Translations under genes and position numbers: made by a program
Notes under the pieces: generated by a model
Database searches by the model: none
What the model was told of the DNA's origin: nothing
What the model saw: only the letters and a program-made list of their open reading frames with translations
Shown here: positions 37,804-46,647 of the stretch, in pieces
Position numbering within the stretch: the stretch's first letter is position 1
Layout of the letters: each line of letters opens with the position of its first letter
Assembly: GCA_947488295.1 (NCBI GenBank)
Contig: CANKYU010000002.1
Coordinates: forward strand, 186,001-250,000
Direction of reading: 5' to 3'
Source of the DNA: an uncultured Anderseniella sp.
Lineage (GTDB): Bacteria > Pseudomonadota > Alphaproteobacteria > Rhizobiales > Aestuariivirgaceae
DNA length: 64,000 nt

Positions 37804-38673
37804 TCAGTTTGCGGATCCGCCGGAAGCTCCCAGCGCCAGCTTGCCCTTGGTCTTCAAAATTCCGGCCAGGTGCTCCTGCGCCTGCTCGACGCCGGCAGTC
37901 TTGGCCTTTTCGAGCCAGGCAGCGTATTCATCCTCAGACACCACACGTACGGTAATCGGCATGTAGGCGTGGTCTTTTCCGCACAGTTCAGAGCACTGGC
38001 CGTAGAAGACACCTTCCTTTTCAGCCTTGAACCAGGTTTCGTTCAAGCGGCCTGGTACCGCGTCAATCTTCGAACCGAAGGACGGGATGGTCCAGGCATG
38101 CAGCACGTCGTTTGCCGTCACGATGACACGCACAACCTTGTTCACGGGAACAACCACTTCGGTGTCTGTGGCGAGCAGATAGGGCTCTCCGTCTTTCAGC
38201 TCTTCCTTGGTTTTCAGATACTGATCGAAAGACACATCGTGCTCGGGATACTCATAAGACCAGAACCACTGGTTGCCGATCGCCTTGACGGTCATTTCAG
38301 CGGCGGGAAAGTCGCGCTGGAAATACAGCAGCCGGAATGACGGGATTGCGATACCGATCAGAATAAGGATCGGGACCACGGTCCACACCACCTCAACAAG
38401 AGTGTTGTGGGTCGTGCGCGACGGGACCGGATTGGCGTTCGCGTTGAATTTGACGCAAACCCAGATCAGCAAACCCAGAACAAACAGACATATTATGGTG
38501 ATCAGAACGATCAATCCATTGTGGAAGTCGGTGATGAACGTCATGACCGGCGACGCCGATTCCTGAAGGTTCATCTGCCACTCTACCGGCTGGCCAAGAC
38601 CCGCCGCGATTGCAGCAGGTGCTGCCGACAAGGCGGTCCCCAATACAGTCAAGCTCGCAACCAAATTGCGCAT
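37804..38673 (-). CDS. ctaC: Cytochrome c oxidase subunit II (CuA)
   Basis: 289 residues with a signal peptide, two membrane helices and the periplasmic CuA domain. CuA ligands are in GQCSELCGKDHAYMPI (C-x3-C-x3-H-x2-M) with the earlier histidine in VLHAWTIPSFG and the bridging EYPEHD region (WFWSYEYPEH) as electron entry. It is the first gene of the oxidase operon. On the minus strand TATTAT at about 38702-38707 could be its -10 box, but the -35 is unclear. It is divergent from the IalB gene. Confidence 0.96.
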   Translation of the reverse strand: MRNLVASLTVLGTALSAAPAAIAAGLGQPVEWQMNLQESASPVMTFITDFHNGLIVLITIICLFVLGLLIWVCVKFNANANPVPSRTTHNTLVEVVWTVVPILILIGIAIPSFRLLYFQRDFPAAEMTVKAIGNQWFWSYEYPEHDVSFDQYLKTKEELKDGEPYLLATDTEVVVPVNKVVRVIVTANDVLHAWTIPSFGSKIDAVPGRLNETWFKAEKEGVFYGQCSELCGKDHAYMPITVRVVSEDEYAAWLEKAKTAGVEQAQEHLAGILKTKGKLALGASGGSAN

Positions 38674-39098
38674 GTTGCCCTCTTAAAGTTCGCAGGCGGG
38701 TATAATACCGCCTTGCATTGCATTCAAATGTGCAGGCTTGGCCGTAGTTATAATTGCCGCACTTCTGCCATGTGTCTGTTGAACCACAATCGATCAACGC
38801 CTGCAACTGTCATGAGGCGCGTCAAAATTGCACGGTTTGGACGTGCTGTATCATTGGAGCCTTTTCCGTCCAAACGCTTCTGTTTGGGCGGAAAAGGCTC
38901 TAGCCCCGCAATGATCGCAATAAAGCCTCAATTGCACAGGAAGAGTGCGCAACGAACATCAAAACCAACAATCAGCAGGTTTGGAATATGAAATTGCACA
39001 GTCGGGTTGCTAACCCGGCCCCGCCTCTGGCATACACGGCAGTTATCCGGAATGAGCGGCAGTTCAAATTAAGTCAATCTGTAGGGAGCAGGTATCCA
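38674..39098. other. Divergent regulatory region between ctaC and the IalB gene
   Basis: 425 bases without a gene. It must hold the promoters for the oxidase operon leftwards and for the IalB-like gene rightwards. The only striking structure is the long palindrome at 38857-38900. Immediately upstream of ctaC an AT-rich TATAATA block is enclosed by GGCGG and CCGCC (38696-38712). Confidence 0.5.
38857..38900. repeat. Extragenic palindrome (RIME/REP-like)
   Basis: GAGCCTTTTCCGTCCAAAC (38857-38875) pairs with GTTTGGGCGGAAAAGGCTC (38882-38900) over 19 positions with one G-T wobble and a six-base loop. No T-run follows on either strand, so it is not a normal terminator. The GAGCNTTTTCCG...CGGAAAANGCTC pattern resembles the dispersed intergenic palindromes of Rhizobiales genomes. 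I found no second copy in this window. Confidence 0.7.
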
Positions 39099-39785
39099 GT
39101 GGCCAAAACATTCAACGTGATTCGCAACTCGGTCTCACTACTGGCGTCAGCCGGTATCATGTCAGCTCTGGCAACGGCAGGCATCGTGTCTGTCGTGGCA
39201 ACATCCGCCATGGCCCAGCAGCAGACACCGCCGGCTTCACCCAAACAGTTCGGGCCGCGCGTCAACACGCCGAATGCTGCAAGAGGCAACCGCCCGCCAC
39301 CGGAACTGGTCGCGGAAAACGGCAAATGGAAGGTCCAGTGCGAAAGCCGCCCGGCCCGCAAGGACGCCCAGGGCAAGGATGTTCCGGCGCAGAAAGTCTG
39401 CGCCATGGTGCAGATCAGCCGCGATGCAAAGCGTCCGCAGATTGCCCTCTCCCTGATCATGCGTCAGCAGAAGCAGGGCGACAGATCAGCAACCATGATG
39501 CAGATCATGGCGCCGATCGGGGTGTTCCTGCCCACAGGGATTGCACTGGAAATAGACGGCGCCGCAGTTGGCCGGGTACCATTTGTGCGCTGCCTGCCGC
39601 GGTCCCCGAGAGCACCGGGCCTGTGCACGGCTACGGCGGAGGCGCAGAAAACCACACTGGCCAAGATGAAGGCCGGCCAGTCGGCGAATTTCATCATTTA
39701 TGAAGCTCCCGGTGCAGCCATCAAGATGCCGATCTCGCTGGACGGCTTTACCGCTTCCTACCAGGCCCTGCTCGACAACAGCTGA
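39099..39785 (+). CDS. IalB-family secreted protein (invasion-associated locus B-like)
   Basis: 228 residues. A signal peptide ends at SAMA-QQQ (about residue 38), then a proline-rich linker and the IalB domain: VAENGKWKVQCE, KVCAMVQISRD, GVFLPTGIALEIDG, RCLPR, GLCTATAEA and the final DGFTASYQALLDNS. Four cysteines occur in the mature part, as usual. IalB helps Bartonella enter red cells, but homologues are widespread in free-living Rhizobiales where the role is unknown. I use GTG 39099, with AGGGAG upstream; the frame is open to 38988. Confidence 0.88.
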   Translation: MAKTFNVIRNSVSLLASAGIMSALATAGIVSVVATSAMAQQQTPPASPKQFGPRVNTPNAARGNRPPPELVAENGKWKVQCESRPARKDAQGKDVPAQKVCAMVQISRDAKRPQIALSLIMRQQKQGDRSATMMQIMAPIGVFLPTGIALEIDGAAVGRVPFVRCLPRSPRAPGLCTATAEAQKTTLAKMKAGQSANFIIYEAPGAAIKMPISLDGFTASYQALLDNS

Positions 39786-39800
39786 GCCTGGCATGCCAGA

Positions 39801-39832
39801 TGGTTCGGCCTGTTCGTGAACAGGCTGAACCA
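39801..39832 (+). terminator. Long hairpin downstream of the IalB gene
   Basis: TGGTTCGGCCTGTTC (39801-39815) pairs with GAACAGGCTGAACCA (39818-39832) over 15 positions with one G-T wobble and a two-base nominal loop. It begins 15 bases after the stop codon. There is no T-tract, so it may protect the mRNA 3' end or act with Rho rather than terminate alone. Confidence 0.45.
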
Positions 39833-40049
39833 GCCTCGGCATCGGGTTGTATGCGGCCGGTGCAGCTTGGGGGTCAGTTGAACTCACCAGGTTACCTGAC
39901 CATATCCAAAGCGATCGGGTCGATGATTCCTGGTTGATTCAAACGGAAATCATCCTGGCTCAGAACCGGTTTATTGTCATTGCAGTTGCACCAACTGGTG
40001 ATATTGCTAACGATGAAACTTCGCGCACCCATCCGGAGGCCAGCCAGCC

Positions 40050-41480
40050 ATGACCGACAGCATTCCCAGTGACGACCTGTTTTTCGCCGAAACCGGACTG
40101 GAACGCGATGCTGCCTTGCGGTTGACCGAAGACGCCCTGATCAACAGTGATGACGGCGAACTGTTCCTGGAATACTGCCAGTCCGAGAACCTGGTGTTTG
40201 ACGATGGCCAGCTCAGAACCGCCAGTTTCGATGTGAACCAGGGCTTCGGGCTGCGCGCGGTGTGTGGCGAAACCTCCGCCTATGCGCATTCCGCCGAATT
40301 GTCCCAGCAGGCCCTGGCACGGGCTGCAGAGACCGTACGCAGTATCCAGTCCGGATCAGGCAACGTGTCGGCAGCGCCGCCGCGCACAAATGTGAGCCTG
40401 TACGGCGACGACAATCCGGTGCAGGTGATGGCGTTTGAAGACAAGGTGCGCCTGCTGCAGCAGGTCGACGAGTTTGCCCGTAACCTCGACGACCGGGTGC
40501 GGCAGGTCACGGTATCTCTGGCCGGAGAATGGCAGGCGGTCGACATTATGCGACCGGGCGGTCACACCGTCAGCGACCGCAGGCCGCTGGTCCGCTTCAA
40601 TGTTTCGGTTGTGACCGGCCAGGGTGAAAAGCGCGGCAGCGGCAGCTATGGTGCCGGCGGGCGAACAAATTACGCCAGCTTCATTGCCACCGGCGACTGG
40701 CAGGCGGCAGCACGCGAGGCCTTGCGGCAAAGTCTTGTGGCGCTTGAGGCCGAAGATGCCCCGGCCGGAGAAATGGACGTTGTCCTGGGCCCCGGCTGGC
40801 CGGGCATACTGCTTCACGAAGCCATTGGTCACGGGCTTGAGGGCGATTTCAACCGCAAGAAGACCTCCGCTTTTGCCGGCCTGATGGGCAAGCGCGTCGC
40901 CAGCCCCGGTGTCACAATTGTCGATGATGGCACGCTCAATGACCGGCGCGGGTCATTGTCAGTGGATGATGAAGGTACCCCGGCCCAGAAAACAACGCTG
41001 ATCGAAGACGGCATTCTGGTCGGCTACATGCAGGACCGCATGAACGGCAGACTGATGGGCGAAGGCTCAACCGGCAATGGCAGACGGCAGTCCTATGCGC
41101 ACCACCCGATGCCGCGCATGACCAATACGGTCATGGTCAATGGCGACAGCAAGCCTGACGACATCATATCATCGGTCAAATCCGGATTGTATGCCGTATC
41201 GTTCGGCGGCGGCCAGGTCGACATTACCAGCGGCAAGTTCGTGTTTTCCTGCACCGAAGCCTACCGCATCGAAAATGGCCGGATCGGCGCACCGGTCAAG
41301 GGAGCGACCCTGATCGGCAACGGGCCGGATGCGCTGACCCGCATTTCCATGATCGGCAATGACATGCAGCTTGATCCCGGCATTGGCACCTGCGGCAAGG
41401 ACGGCCAGGGCGTTCCCGTCGGGGTCGGCCAGCCGACCGTTCGCCTGGACCGTATCACCGTCGGCGGCACAGCGGCCTAG
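40050..41480 (+). CDS. tldD: TldD metalloprotease
   Basis: 476 residues. The zinc motif HEAIGHGLEGD (HExxxH-type, around residue 256) is the TldD hallmark; the C-terminal part has GGGQVDITSGKFVFSCTEAY and DPGIGTCGKDGQGVPVGVGQPT. TldD forms a heterodimer with TldE (PmbA) that trims peptides, including microcin and toxin-antitoxin substrates in other bacteria; tldE is not in this window. GGAGG lies about 12 bases before the ATG. The gene starts a run of four coupled genes (HAD, MATE, DUF937-like). Confidence 0.95.
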   Translation: MTDSIPSDDLFFAETGLERDAALRLTEDALINSDDGELFLEYCQSENLVFDDGQLRTASFDVNQGFGLRAVCGETSAYAHSAELSQQALARAAETVRSIQSGSGNVSAAPPRTNVSLYGDDNPVQVMAFEDKVRLLQQVDEFARNLDDRVRQVTVSLAGEWQAVDIMRPGGHTVSDRRPLVRFNVSVVTGQGEKRGSGSYGAGGRTNYASFIATGDWQAAAREALRQSLVALEAEDAPAGEMDVVLGPGWPGILLHEAIGHGLEGDFNRKKTSAFAGLMGKRVASPGVTIVDDGTLNDRRGSLSVDDEGTPAQKTTLIEDGILVGYMQDRMNGRLMGEGSTGNGRRQSYAHHPMPRMTNTVMVNGDSKPDDIISSVKSGLYAVSFGGGQVDITSGKFVFSCTEAYRIENGRIGAPVKGATLIGNGPDALTRISMIGNDMQLDPGIGTCGKDGQGVPVGVGQPTVRLDRITVGGTAA

Positions 41481-41487
41481 AGCGGGG

Positions 41488-42111
41488 GTGAGCTACACGA
41501 CAATCATATTTGATCTGGATGGCGTGCTGTCAGCATATGACCGGCCTGCCAGACTGGCCGACCTGTCACGTATAACCGGTCTCGACAGCACAACCATCCT
41601 GGACCGGATGTGGGGATCCGGTTTTGAAGACAGTGCCGACAGCGGCGAGTATCACGATGCTGCCTCTTATCTGAGCGCGTTCAACTGCCATCTCGGTCAT
41701 CAACTCAGCCGCGAGCAGTGGATTGCCAACCGTGCCGCGGCCATGCAGCACCGACCGGAAATGCACGAGTTTGCCACTTCCCTGCAGGACCGGTACACGC
41801 TGGCACTGCTGACCAATAATGGTCCTCTGATGAAAGCTGCATTTGACCTGCTGGCGCCGCAGACCGCAAAGCTGTTTGGCGACAAGGCGTTTTTCTCCTG
41901 CGACTTCGGTACCAAGAAGCCGGACAGCAGACTTTTTGAACAGGTCGCGCGCCGGCTCGGCAGTGATCCGCGGGAATGCATCTTCATTGATGACCAGCAA
42001 CGTCACTGCGCCGGCGCCGACAAAGCCGGCATGACCGGCATCCGGTTCCGGGGAACTGACGATCTGAAGAGCCGGCTGACTGACCTGGGCATAGAGCTGG
42101 GCCGCATATGA
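41488..42111 (+). CDS. HAD-superfamily hydrolase
   Basis: 207 residues from GTG 41488, seven bases after tldD. The nucleophile motif DLDGV is near the start (IIFDLDGVLSAYD), TNNG gives motif II, and FIDDQQRHCAGADKAGM gives motif IV, with the lysine of GTKKPDSRLFEQV as motif III. The helical cap of about 75 residues is of the epoxide-hydrolase/haloacid type. These proteins are usually sugar or nucleotide phosphatases; the substrate is unknown. The stop overlaps the MATE start (ATGA). Confidence 0.88.
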   Translation: MSYTTIIFDLDGVLSAYDRPARLADLSRITGLDSTTILDRMWGSGFEDSADSGEYHDAASYLSAFNCHLGHQLSREQWIANRAAAMQHRPEMHEFATSLQDRYTLALLTNNGPLMKAAFDLLAPQTAKLFGDKAFFSCDFGTKKPDSRLFEQVARRLGSDPRECIFIDDQQRHCAGADKAGMTGIRFRGTDDLKSRLTDLGIELGRI

Positions 42112-43481
42112 GCGTTGTCTCCAACGGCTCCCCTGTCGGCGCGCGGTTCGTTACCGGCTCCACAATGCGGCATGTGGTTGTCATGACGGCAACCAGCGCC
42201 GTTGGCCTGATGGCCATGTTCATGGTTGATCTGGCTGACCTGTGGTTCCTGACCCTGCTGAACCAGATCGAGATTACGGCCGCAATCGGATTTGCCGGCA
42301 CCATAGTCTTCTCTAACCTGTCGGTCGGGCTTGGGCTGGCAATTGCCGCCGGTGCCCTGGTCGCACAGGCCATGGGACGCGGCGACGAAGACCAGGCCCG
42401 CGAAACCGCGTCGGCGGCCTTGTGCCTGAGCCTCATCACCGGGCTCGTCGTTGCCCTGGCAATCGTAGTGTTTGCCCGGCCAATGTTGTCCGTTCTGGGC
42501 GCATCCGGCGAAGCGCTCGAACTGGCCCGGTACTATCTGATTGTCATCGCGCCGGGATTCCTGTTGCTGGCAGGCGCGATTACCGTCAGCTTCGTGTTGC
42601 GCGCCATCGGCGACCCCCGGCGCGCCATGTATGTCACACTGGTCACGGCCATCACCAACGCCGTGCTGGATCCGATCTTCATTTTCTGGATGGATATGGG
42701 GATCGCAGGCGCGGCGCTTGCCACCGTGTTCGCCAACCTGTTCTCGTTCGCCGTCGGTTTGCATGCGCTGCATCGCCATCATCGGTTCGTGGTGCGGCCG
42801 CGGATCTCATCCATAAGGCAGAACCTGCGCCCGATCATGCGGATTGCCCTGCCCGCCATCGCCACCCAGCTGGCTACCCCGTTTGCGATAGCTTACATGA
42901 CCCGCATCACCGCAACGTTCGGCGACGACGCCGTTGCCGCGGTCGCCGTCATCAACCGGCTGGTGCCGGTGGCGTTCGGCGTCATCTTTTCGCTGTCGGG
43001 CGCGGTCGGTCCGATCATCGGGCAGAATTACGGGGCCGGCAAGTTTGATCGCGTCAGCCAGACGCTCAAGGACGCCATGGTGTTCTCCACCCTTTACACG
43101 GTTGCCGTGAGTGTCGTGCTGCTGGCCGTTGCAGGGCAGATGCCGGCCTGGTTCAGTGCAACGCCGGCGGCAGCGGAACTGATCACATTCTACTATACCT
43201 TCATTGCCATTACCTGGGCGTTTTCGGGCGCGCAGTTCGTGGCGCAGGCGTCGTTCAACAATCTTGACCGGCCCAAATGGTCGATGTGGTTCAACTGGGG
43301 CAAGTCGACAATCGGCACTATTCCGCTGCTGCATATCGGTGCCGCCTGGGGCGGCGCGACAGGCGTGCTTGTGGCCCTGGGCGCTGTTAACATCGTGTTC
43401 GGACTGGCCGCCACCATCACCGCTTTCACACTGGTCAGGACAATGGCCAGGAAGGCCGCTGTTACAGGAGACGCCGCATGA
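42108..43481 (+). CDS. MATE-family multidrug efflux transporter
   Basis: 457 residues with twelve membrane helices in two similar halves. VDLADLWFLTLLNQIEITAAIGFAG covers the first helix region, and the halves have VGLGLAIAAGALVAQAMGRGD and FSLSGAVGPIIGQNYGAGKFD, the repeated G-Q-x-x-G-A/R-G motif of MATE proteins. Such proteins export cationic drugs or metabolites using Na or H gradients. It overlaps both neighbours by four bases. Confidence 0.92.
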   Translation: MSVVSNGSPVGARFVTGSTMRHVVVMTATSAVGLMAMFMVDLADLWFLTLLNQIEITAAIGFAGTIVFSNLSVGLGLAIAAGALVAQAMGRGDEDQARETASAALCLSLITGLVVALAIVVFARPMLSVLGASGEALELARYYLIVIAPGFLLLAGAITVSFVLRAIGDPRRAMYVTLVTAITNAVLDPIFIFWMDMGIAGAALATVFANLFSFAVGLHALHRHHRFVVRPRISSIRQNLRPIMRIALPAIATQLATPFAIAYMTRITATFGDDAVAAVAVINRLVPVAFGVIFSLSGAVGPIIGQNYGAGKFDRVSQTLKDAMVFSTLYTVAVSVVLLAVAGQMPAWFSATPAAAELITFYYTFIAITWAFSGAQFVAQASFNNLDRPKWSMWFNWGKSTIGTIPLLHIGAAWGGATGVLVALGAVNIVFGLAATITAFTLVRTMARKAAVTGDAA

Positions 43482-44149
43482 GCGATCAGGTTAACGAATT
43501 GGTCGACATTATCCTGGCTGCAAACGACGGCAAGACAGCCGGCGCGTTGGCGCTGGCCGGCGATTACAGCATCGATGCGGCAGAAAAAGCCCTGAAAACC
43601 CATGTCCGCGAGATCGGCTCGAAAATGGCGGTCAAGGCGCGGGATCCGGAAGAACTGGAATTGCTGCTGGATGTGATCGAGGCTGGCGAGCATGACGATT
43701 ACCTGACCAATCCGGATGCATTGCTGTCACGCGAGGCGGTGGAGGAGGGCGAGGAAATACTGACCCACGTCTATGGCTCGCTTGAACGGGCGCGCACTGT
43801 TGCACGGTCGTTGCGCAAGCCACACGGCATAACCGAAGAGAAAATGGAACGGATGATGACACTGGCTGCCACCTTGTGTGTGGCCGGCCTGGTCAAACGC
43901 GGCCGGCAATCCTATCTGGCAGCGGATACCGGCGGCGTCACATCAACATTCCTGTCCGAACTGGTCAAAGCCATCATAAAGGGCATCACCCACGTGCCGG
44001 CCAAGCGCAGACGGCGGCGCAACCGTGCCACTTATGCAAAGTCCTACAAGACCTCGCGCAAGCGCCGCAGACAGCGCAGCCGTTCACGCCGTAAAAAAAC
44101 ACCTGATCTGGGCGATGTTTTCGGGGAATTGCTGAAACGCGCAATATGA
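43478..44149 (+). CDS. DUF937-like protein with arginine-rich tail
   Basis: 223 residues. The first ~150 resemble the DUF937 domain of its neighbour at 44197: EEGEEILTHVYGSLERARTVAR lines up with NDGNAILGHLFGRKEVSREVAM, followed by the same helix-turn pattern ending in a hydrophobic helix. The tail from about residue 172 is extremely basic (KRRRRRNRATYAK, KRRRQRSRSRRKK), then a short amphipathic end, PDLGDVFGELLKRAI. The basic part suggests binding to nucleic acid or membrane; that is a guess. It is coupled to the MATE gene (ATGA). Confidence 0.7.
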   Translation: MSDQVNELVDIILAANDGKTAGALALAGDYSIDAAEKALKTHVREIGSKMAVKARDPEELELLLDVIEAGEHDDYLTNPDALLSREAVEEGEEILTHVYGSLERARTVARSLRKPHGITEEKMERMMTLAATLCVAGLVKRGRQSYLAADTGGVTSTFLSELVKAIIKGITHVPAKRRRRRNRATYAKSYKTSRKRRRQRSRSRRKKTPDLGDVFGELLKRAI

Positions 44150-44196
44150 CTAAACTGGCTCTCACTTGAGGGAGCCTTGAAGAGAAAGTTAGTGCC

Positions 44197-45030
44197 ATGA
44201 ATATTGTTGAAACGATTGCCCGGTCCCATAACGGTCATGGACTGGATGTGCTGGGCCAGCAATTCGGGCTGTCGCGCGAGCAGACACTGGCTGCCATCGC
44301 CGAGCTCGCCCCTGTGGTGACGTCCGGGGTACGCCGCAACACCCGCGAACCTGATGGAATGGTCTCTCTTCTCGAAGCGCTTTCCGGCGGACACCACGAC
44401 CGCTACCTCGATGACGATGCAGCTGTTCAATATGACCAGGTGAGAAATGACGGCAACGCCATCCTCGGCCACCTGTTCGGCCGCAAGGAGGTCAGTCGCG
44501 AGGTGGCCATGCAGGCAGCCGGCACCACCGGCATTGGCAGCGCCATCCTGAAAAAAATGCTGCCCGTAATCGCATCCATGGTAATGGGGGCAATTTTCAA
44601 ACGCATGACGGGCGGCGCGTCTGCTCCGGCCCCGCGTGGCGGTTCGGGCGGCGGCCTTGGCGACATCATCGGTGACATTCTCGGCGGCGGCCGGAAACCA
44701 CAGCCGCGCAGCGGTCAGGGTGGCGGCGGACTGGAGGATATTCTCGGCGATATTCTTGGCGGCGGGTCCGGACGGCAGCGCACACCCGCGCCGCAACCGC
44801 AACAAAGGGCGCCATCGCCGGGTGGCGGTCTCGATGACCTGCTGCGCGATATTCTTGGCGGCGGTATGGGTGGCAGTGGCAGACGCCAGCGCCCGTCGTC
44901 CTACAATGACGACGCCATTGGCCGGGGCCGCAATACGCTGGACGATATTATCGGCGGCGATACCCGGACCGGTTCAGGTAACGCCGCCGATGACCTGCTG
45001 GACTCAGTCAATCGCAGGCTGGGATACTGA
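44197..45030 (+). CDS. DUF937-domain protein with repeated GG-(D/E)I-GDIL motif
   Basis: 277 residues. Residues 1-145 are a DUF937 domain (MNIVETIARSHNGHGLDVLGQ; DGNAILGHLFGRKEVSREVA; KMLPVIASMVMGAIFKRMT). The rest is low-complexity Gly, Pro, Arg, Gln with a short amphipathic motif repeated: LGDIIGDILGGG, LEDILGDILGGG, LDDLLRDILGGG and weaker copies LDDIIGGDT and ADDLLDSVNRRLG. The family is related in architecture to YidB; the role is unknown. It is the last gene of the tldD run and its stop is seven bases from the convergent DUF1127 gene. Confidence 0.8.
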   Translation: MNIVETIARSHNGHGLDVLGQQFGLSREQTLAAIAELAPVVTSGVRRNTREPDGMVSLLEALSGGHHDRYLDDDAAVQYDQVRNDGNAILGHLFGRKEVSREVAMQAAGTTGIGSAILKKMLPVIASMVMGAIFKRMTGGASAPAPRGGSGGGLGDIIGDILGGGRKPQPRSGQGGGGLEDILGDILGGGSGRQRTPAPQPQQRAPSPGGGLDDLLRDILGGGMGGSGRRQRPSSYNDDAIGRGRNTLDDIIGGDTRTGSGNAADDLLDSVNRRLGY

Positions 45031-45037
45031 CTATCTG

Positions 45038-45286
45038 CTACTCGAAGCGGCGCTTCCTGCGCCGGCGAAATGCCGCGTCCTCCAGCTCCAGTGCGGCGTT
45101 TTCCGTCAACGGCAAATGAGATGCCCAGATCACTTCGTCACGCCTGACACCAATGTCAGCGAGCATCCGGTCATCCAGGTCATGCAATGCGCGGACCTTT
45201 GACCGCGCGCGCCAGTTACGAAACAGCGCGGCCAGTGAAAACCCGCTGGTGGCCGGGCGAACCTGTTGGATGGTGCAATCAGTCAT
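45038..45286 (-). CDS. DUF1127-family small protein
   Basis: 82 residues from ATG 45286, which has AGGAG ten bases upstream. The DUF1127 (YjiS-like) motif is ALFRNWRARSKVRALHDLDD followed by RMLADIGVRRDEV. The family is very common in Alphaproteobacteria, arginine-rich, and members have been linked to small-RNA control and phosphate or stress responses. The C-terminus is basic (RRRRKRRFE). It is divergent from the LysR gene at 45460, which may regulate it. Confidence 0.85.
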   Translation of the reverse strand: MTDCTIQQVRPATSGFSLAALFRNWRARSKVRALHDLDDRMLADIGVRRDEVIWASHLPLTENAALELEDAAFRRRRKRRFE

Positions 45287-45432
45287 GGCACTAATCTCCT
45301 GTTGGCGGAAAACCGGTTTTCCGGTCTTCCGCAGTTGGCCGCCGGGGTGCGACGGGAGGTACAAGTCGGTTTGACTGTTCACAATATGCAGCTTGACTAA
45401 CTATCAATCCAACGAATAGTATTCATGGCAGT

Positions 45433-45449
45433 CATCAACAATATTGATG
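45433..45449. promoter_or_regulatory. LysR-type operator in the LysR-DUF1127 divergent region
   Basis: CATCAACAATATTGATG is an inverted repeat (CATCAA and TTGATG with five bases between). It contains ATC-N9-GAT, the recognition pattern of many LysR regulators, and ends 11 bases before the LysR ATG, a position suited to autorepression. Confidence 0.55.
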
Positions 45450-45459
45450 GAACCTCAAT

Positions 45460-46335
45460 ATGCTGCCCAATCTGGATGTCGACCTGCTCAAAACCTTCGC
45501 CGTATTGGCGGAAACCGGCAATTTCACCCGCACCGCGGAAGAGGTTGGCCGCACCCAGTCGGCTGTTTCCATGCAGGTCAAACGCCTGGAGGAACTGGTT
45601 GGAAAACCGCTGATTGCCCGGGTCGGGCGAACCAACTCGCTGACATCAGACGGCCAGATGATGCTGGATTATGCCCGCCGGATGATCCAGTTGAACGATG
45701 AGGCGATGACAGCGTTCACAAAGCCGGAAATCACCGGCCATGTGCGCTTCGGCACCCCTGACGACTATGCGGACCGGCTCCTGCCGGACGTGCTCGCGCG
45801 GTTTGCCCGCACCAATCCGAAAGTCCAGGTTGATGTTGACTGCCAGGCCAGCCGCACAATGGTGGAGATGGTAAAATCCGGTGATCTGGATCTGGCCATG
45901 ATCACCTGTGAGGCCAATATCGCCAATGCCCAGGTGATCCGCTCAGAGCGGCTTTTGTGGGTGACATCAGCGCGCCATTCGGTGCACCGCAGTGAAATAC
46001 TTCCGGTTGCCCTGTCGCAATTCGGTTGCGCCTGGCGGCAGATGGCGCTGGACGGACTTGAGGCAATCGGACGGCCATATCGGCTCGCTTACGCCAGTTC
46101 CAATTCGGTGGCGGTCACATCTGCGGTGCTTGCCGGCCTGGCCATTGCCGCCATACCGGAAATCTGCATGCGGCCCGGCATTCGAGTACTGACCGAATCA
46201 GAAGGCTTCCCGCCTCCGGGCATGTTCGACATCGGCCTGATCAGATCATCCAAGAGCAATCCGGCTATCGACAGCCTCGCCTGCCACATCGCCGATGCCA
46301 TGTGCCAGCTGACACCTGCCGTTGCGGCGGAATGA
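45460..46335 (+). CDS. LysR-type transcriptional regulator
   Basis: 291 residues. HTH: DLLKTFAVLAETGNFTRTAEEVGRTQSAVSMQVKRLEELVGKPL, a textbook LysR domain here given only as key words (FTRTAEEVGRTQSAVSMQVK). The effector domain begins GHVRFGTPDD. It is a likely paralogue of the partial regulator at 1-705. It faces the DUF1127 gene across a region with a LysR-type palindrome. Downstream on the same strand is the cobalamin riboswitch, but no functional link is visible. Confidence 0.9.
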   Translation: MLPNLDVDLLKTFAVLAETGNFTRTAEEVGRTQSAVSMQVKRLEELVGKPLIARVGRTNSLTSDGQMMLDYARRMIQLNDEAMTAFTKPEITGHVRFGTPDDYADRLLPDVLARFARTNPKVQVDVDCQASRTMVEMVKSGDLDLAMITCEANIANAQVIRSERLLWVTSARHSVHRSEILPVALSQFGCAWRQMALDGLEAIGRPYRLAYASSNSVAVTSAVLAGLAIAAIPEICMRPGIRVLTESEGFPPPGMFDIGLIRSSKSNPAIDSLACHIADAMCQLTPAVAAE

Positions 46336-46415
46336 ACCCTGTCTGGCGGTAGTGGCCGCACACATGCCAATGGCTGATTGACGAATCTGACGGCGCATCC
46401 TTAATGATGAGATTG

Positions 46416-46603
46416 ATGGTTCCCGAACCGCTCAGGCCGTCCGGGTTAAAGGGAACACGGTGCGGCTGGCAAATGTCCGTCAATTCCGTGACTGCCCCCG
46501 CAACTGTAGGCGGTGAGCCGATCCGAATGACACCACTGGGCGAAAGTGCCCGGGAAGGTTCGGAAAAGGCTGAGACCCGCAAGTCAGGAGACCTGCCATC
46601 GCA
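46416..46603 (+). promoter_or_regulatory. Cobalamin riboswitch
   Basis: The landmarks of the B12 aptamer occur in the right order: GGTTCCC (46418-46424), TTAAAGGGAACACGGTG (46446-46462), TGCCCCCGCAACTGTAGGCGG (around 46493-46513) split as gCCCCCGCAACTGT, CCACTGGGCGAAAGTGCC with GGGAAGG (46533-46558), and GACCCGCAAGTCAGGAGACC (46574-46593). It should shut off the downstream gene when adenosylcobalamin is plentiful. What follows is not a known B12 gene but small open frames at 46648 and 46718. No clear terminator follows the aptamer, so control is more likely translational. Confidence 0.95.
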
Positions 46604-46647
46604 ATTCAACTCAACCCGGGCGGGGTGCCTCGGCAAGGAGCATTGTG

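Noticed and set aside
44155-44176. GGCTC...GAGCC inverted repeat between the two DUF937-like genes
   Set aside because: Only five pairs and no T-run; not enough for a terminator or an operator.
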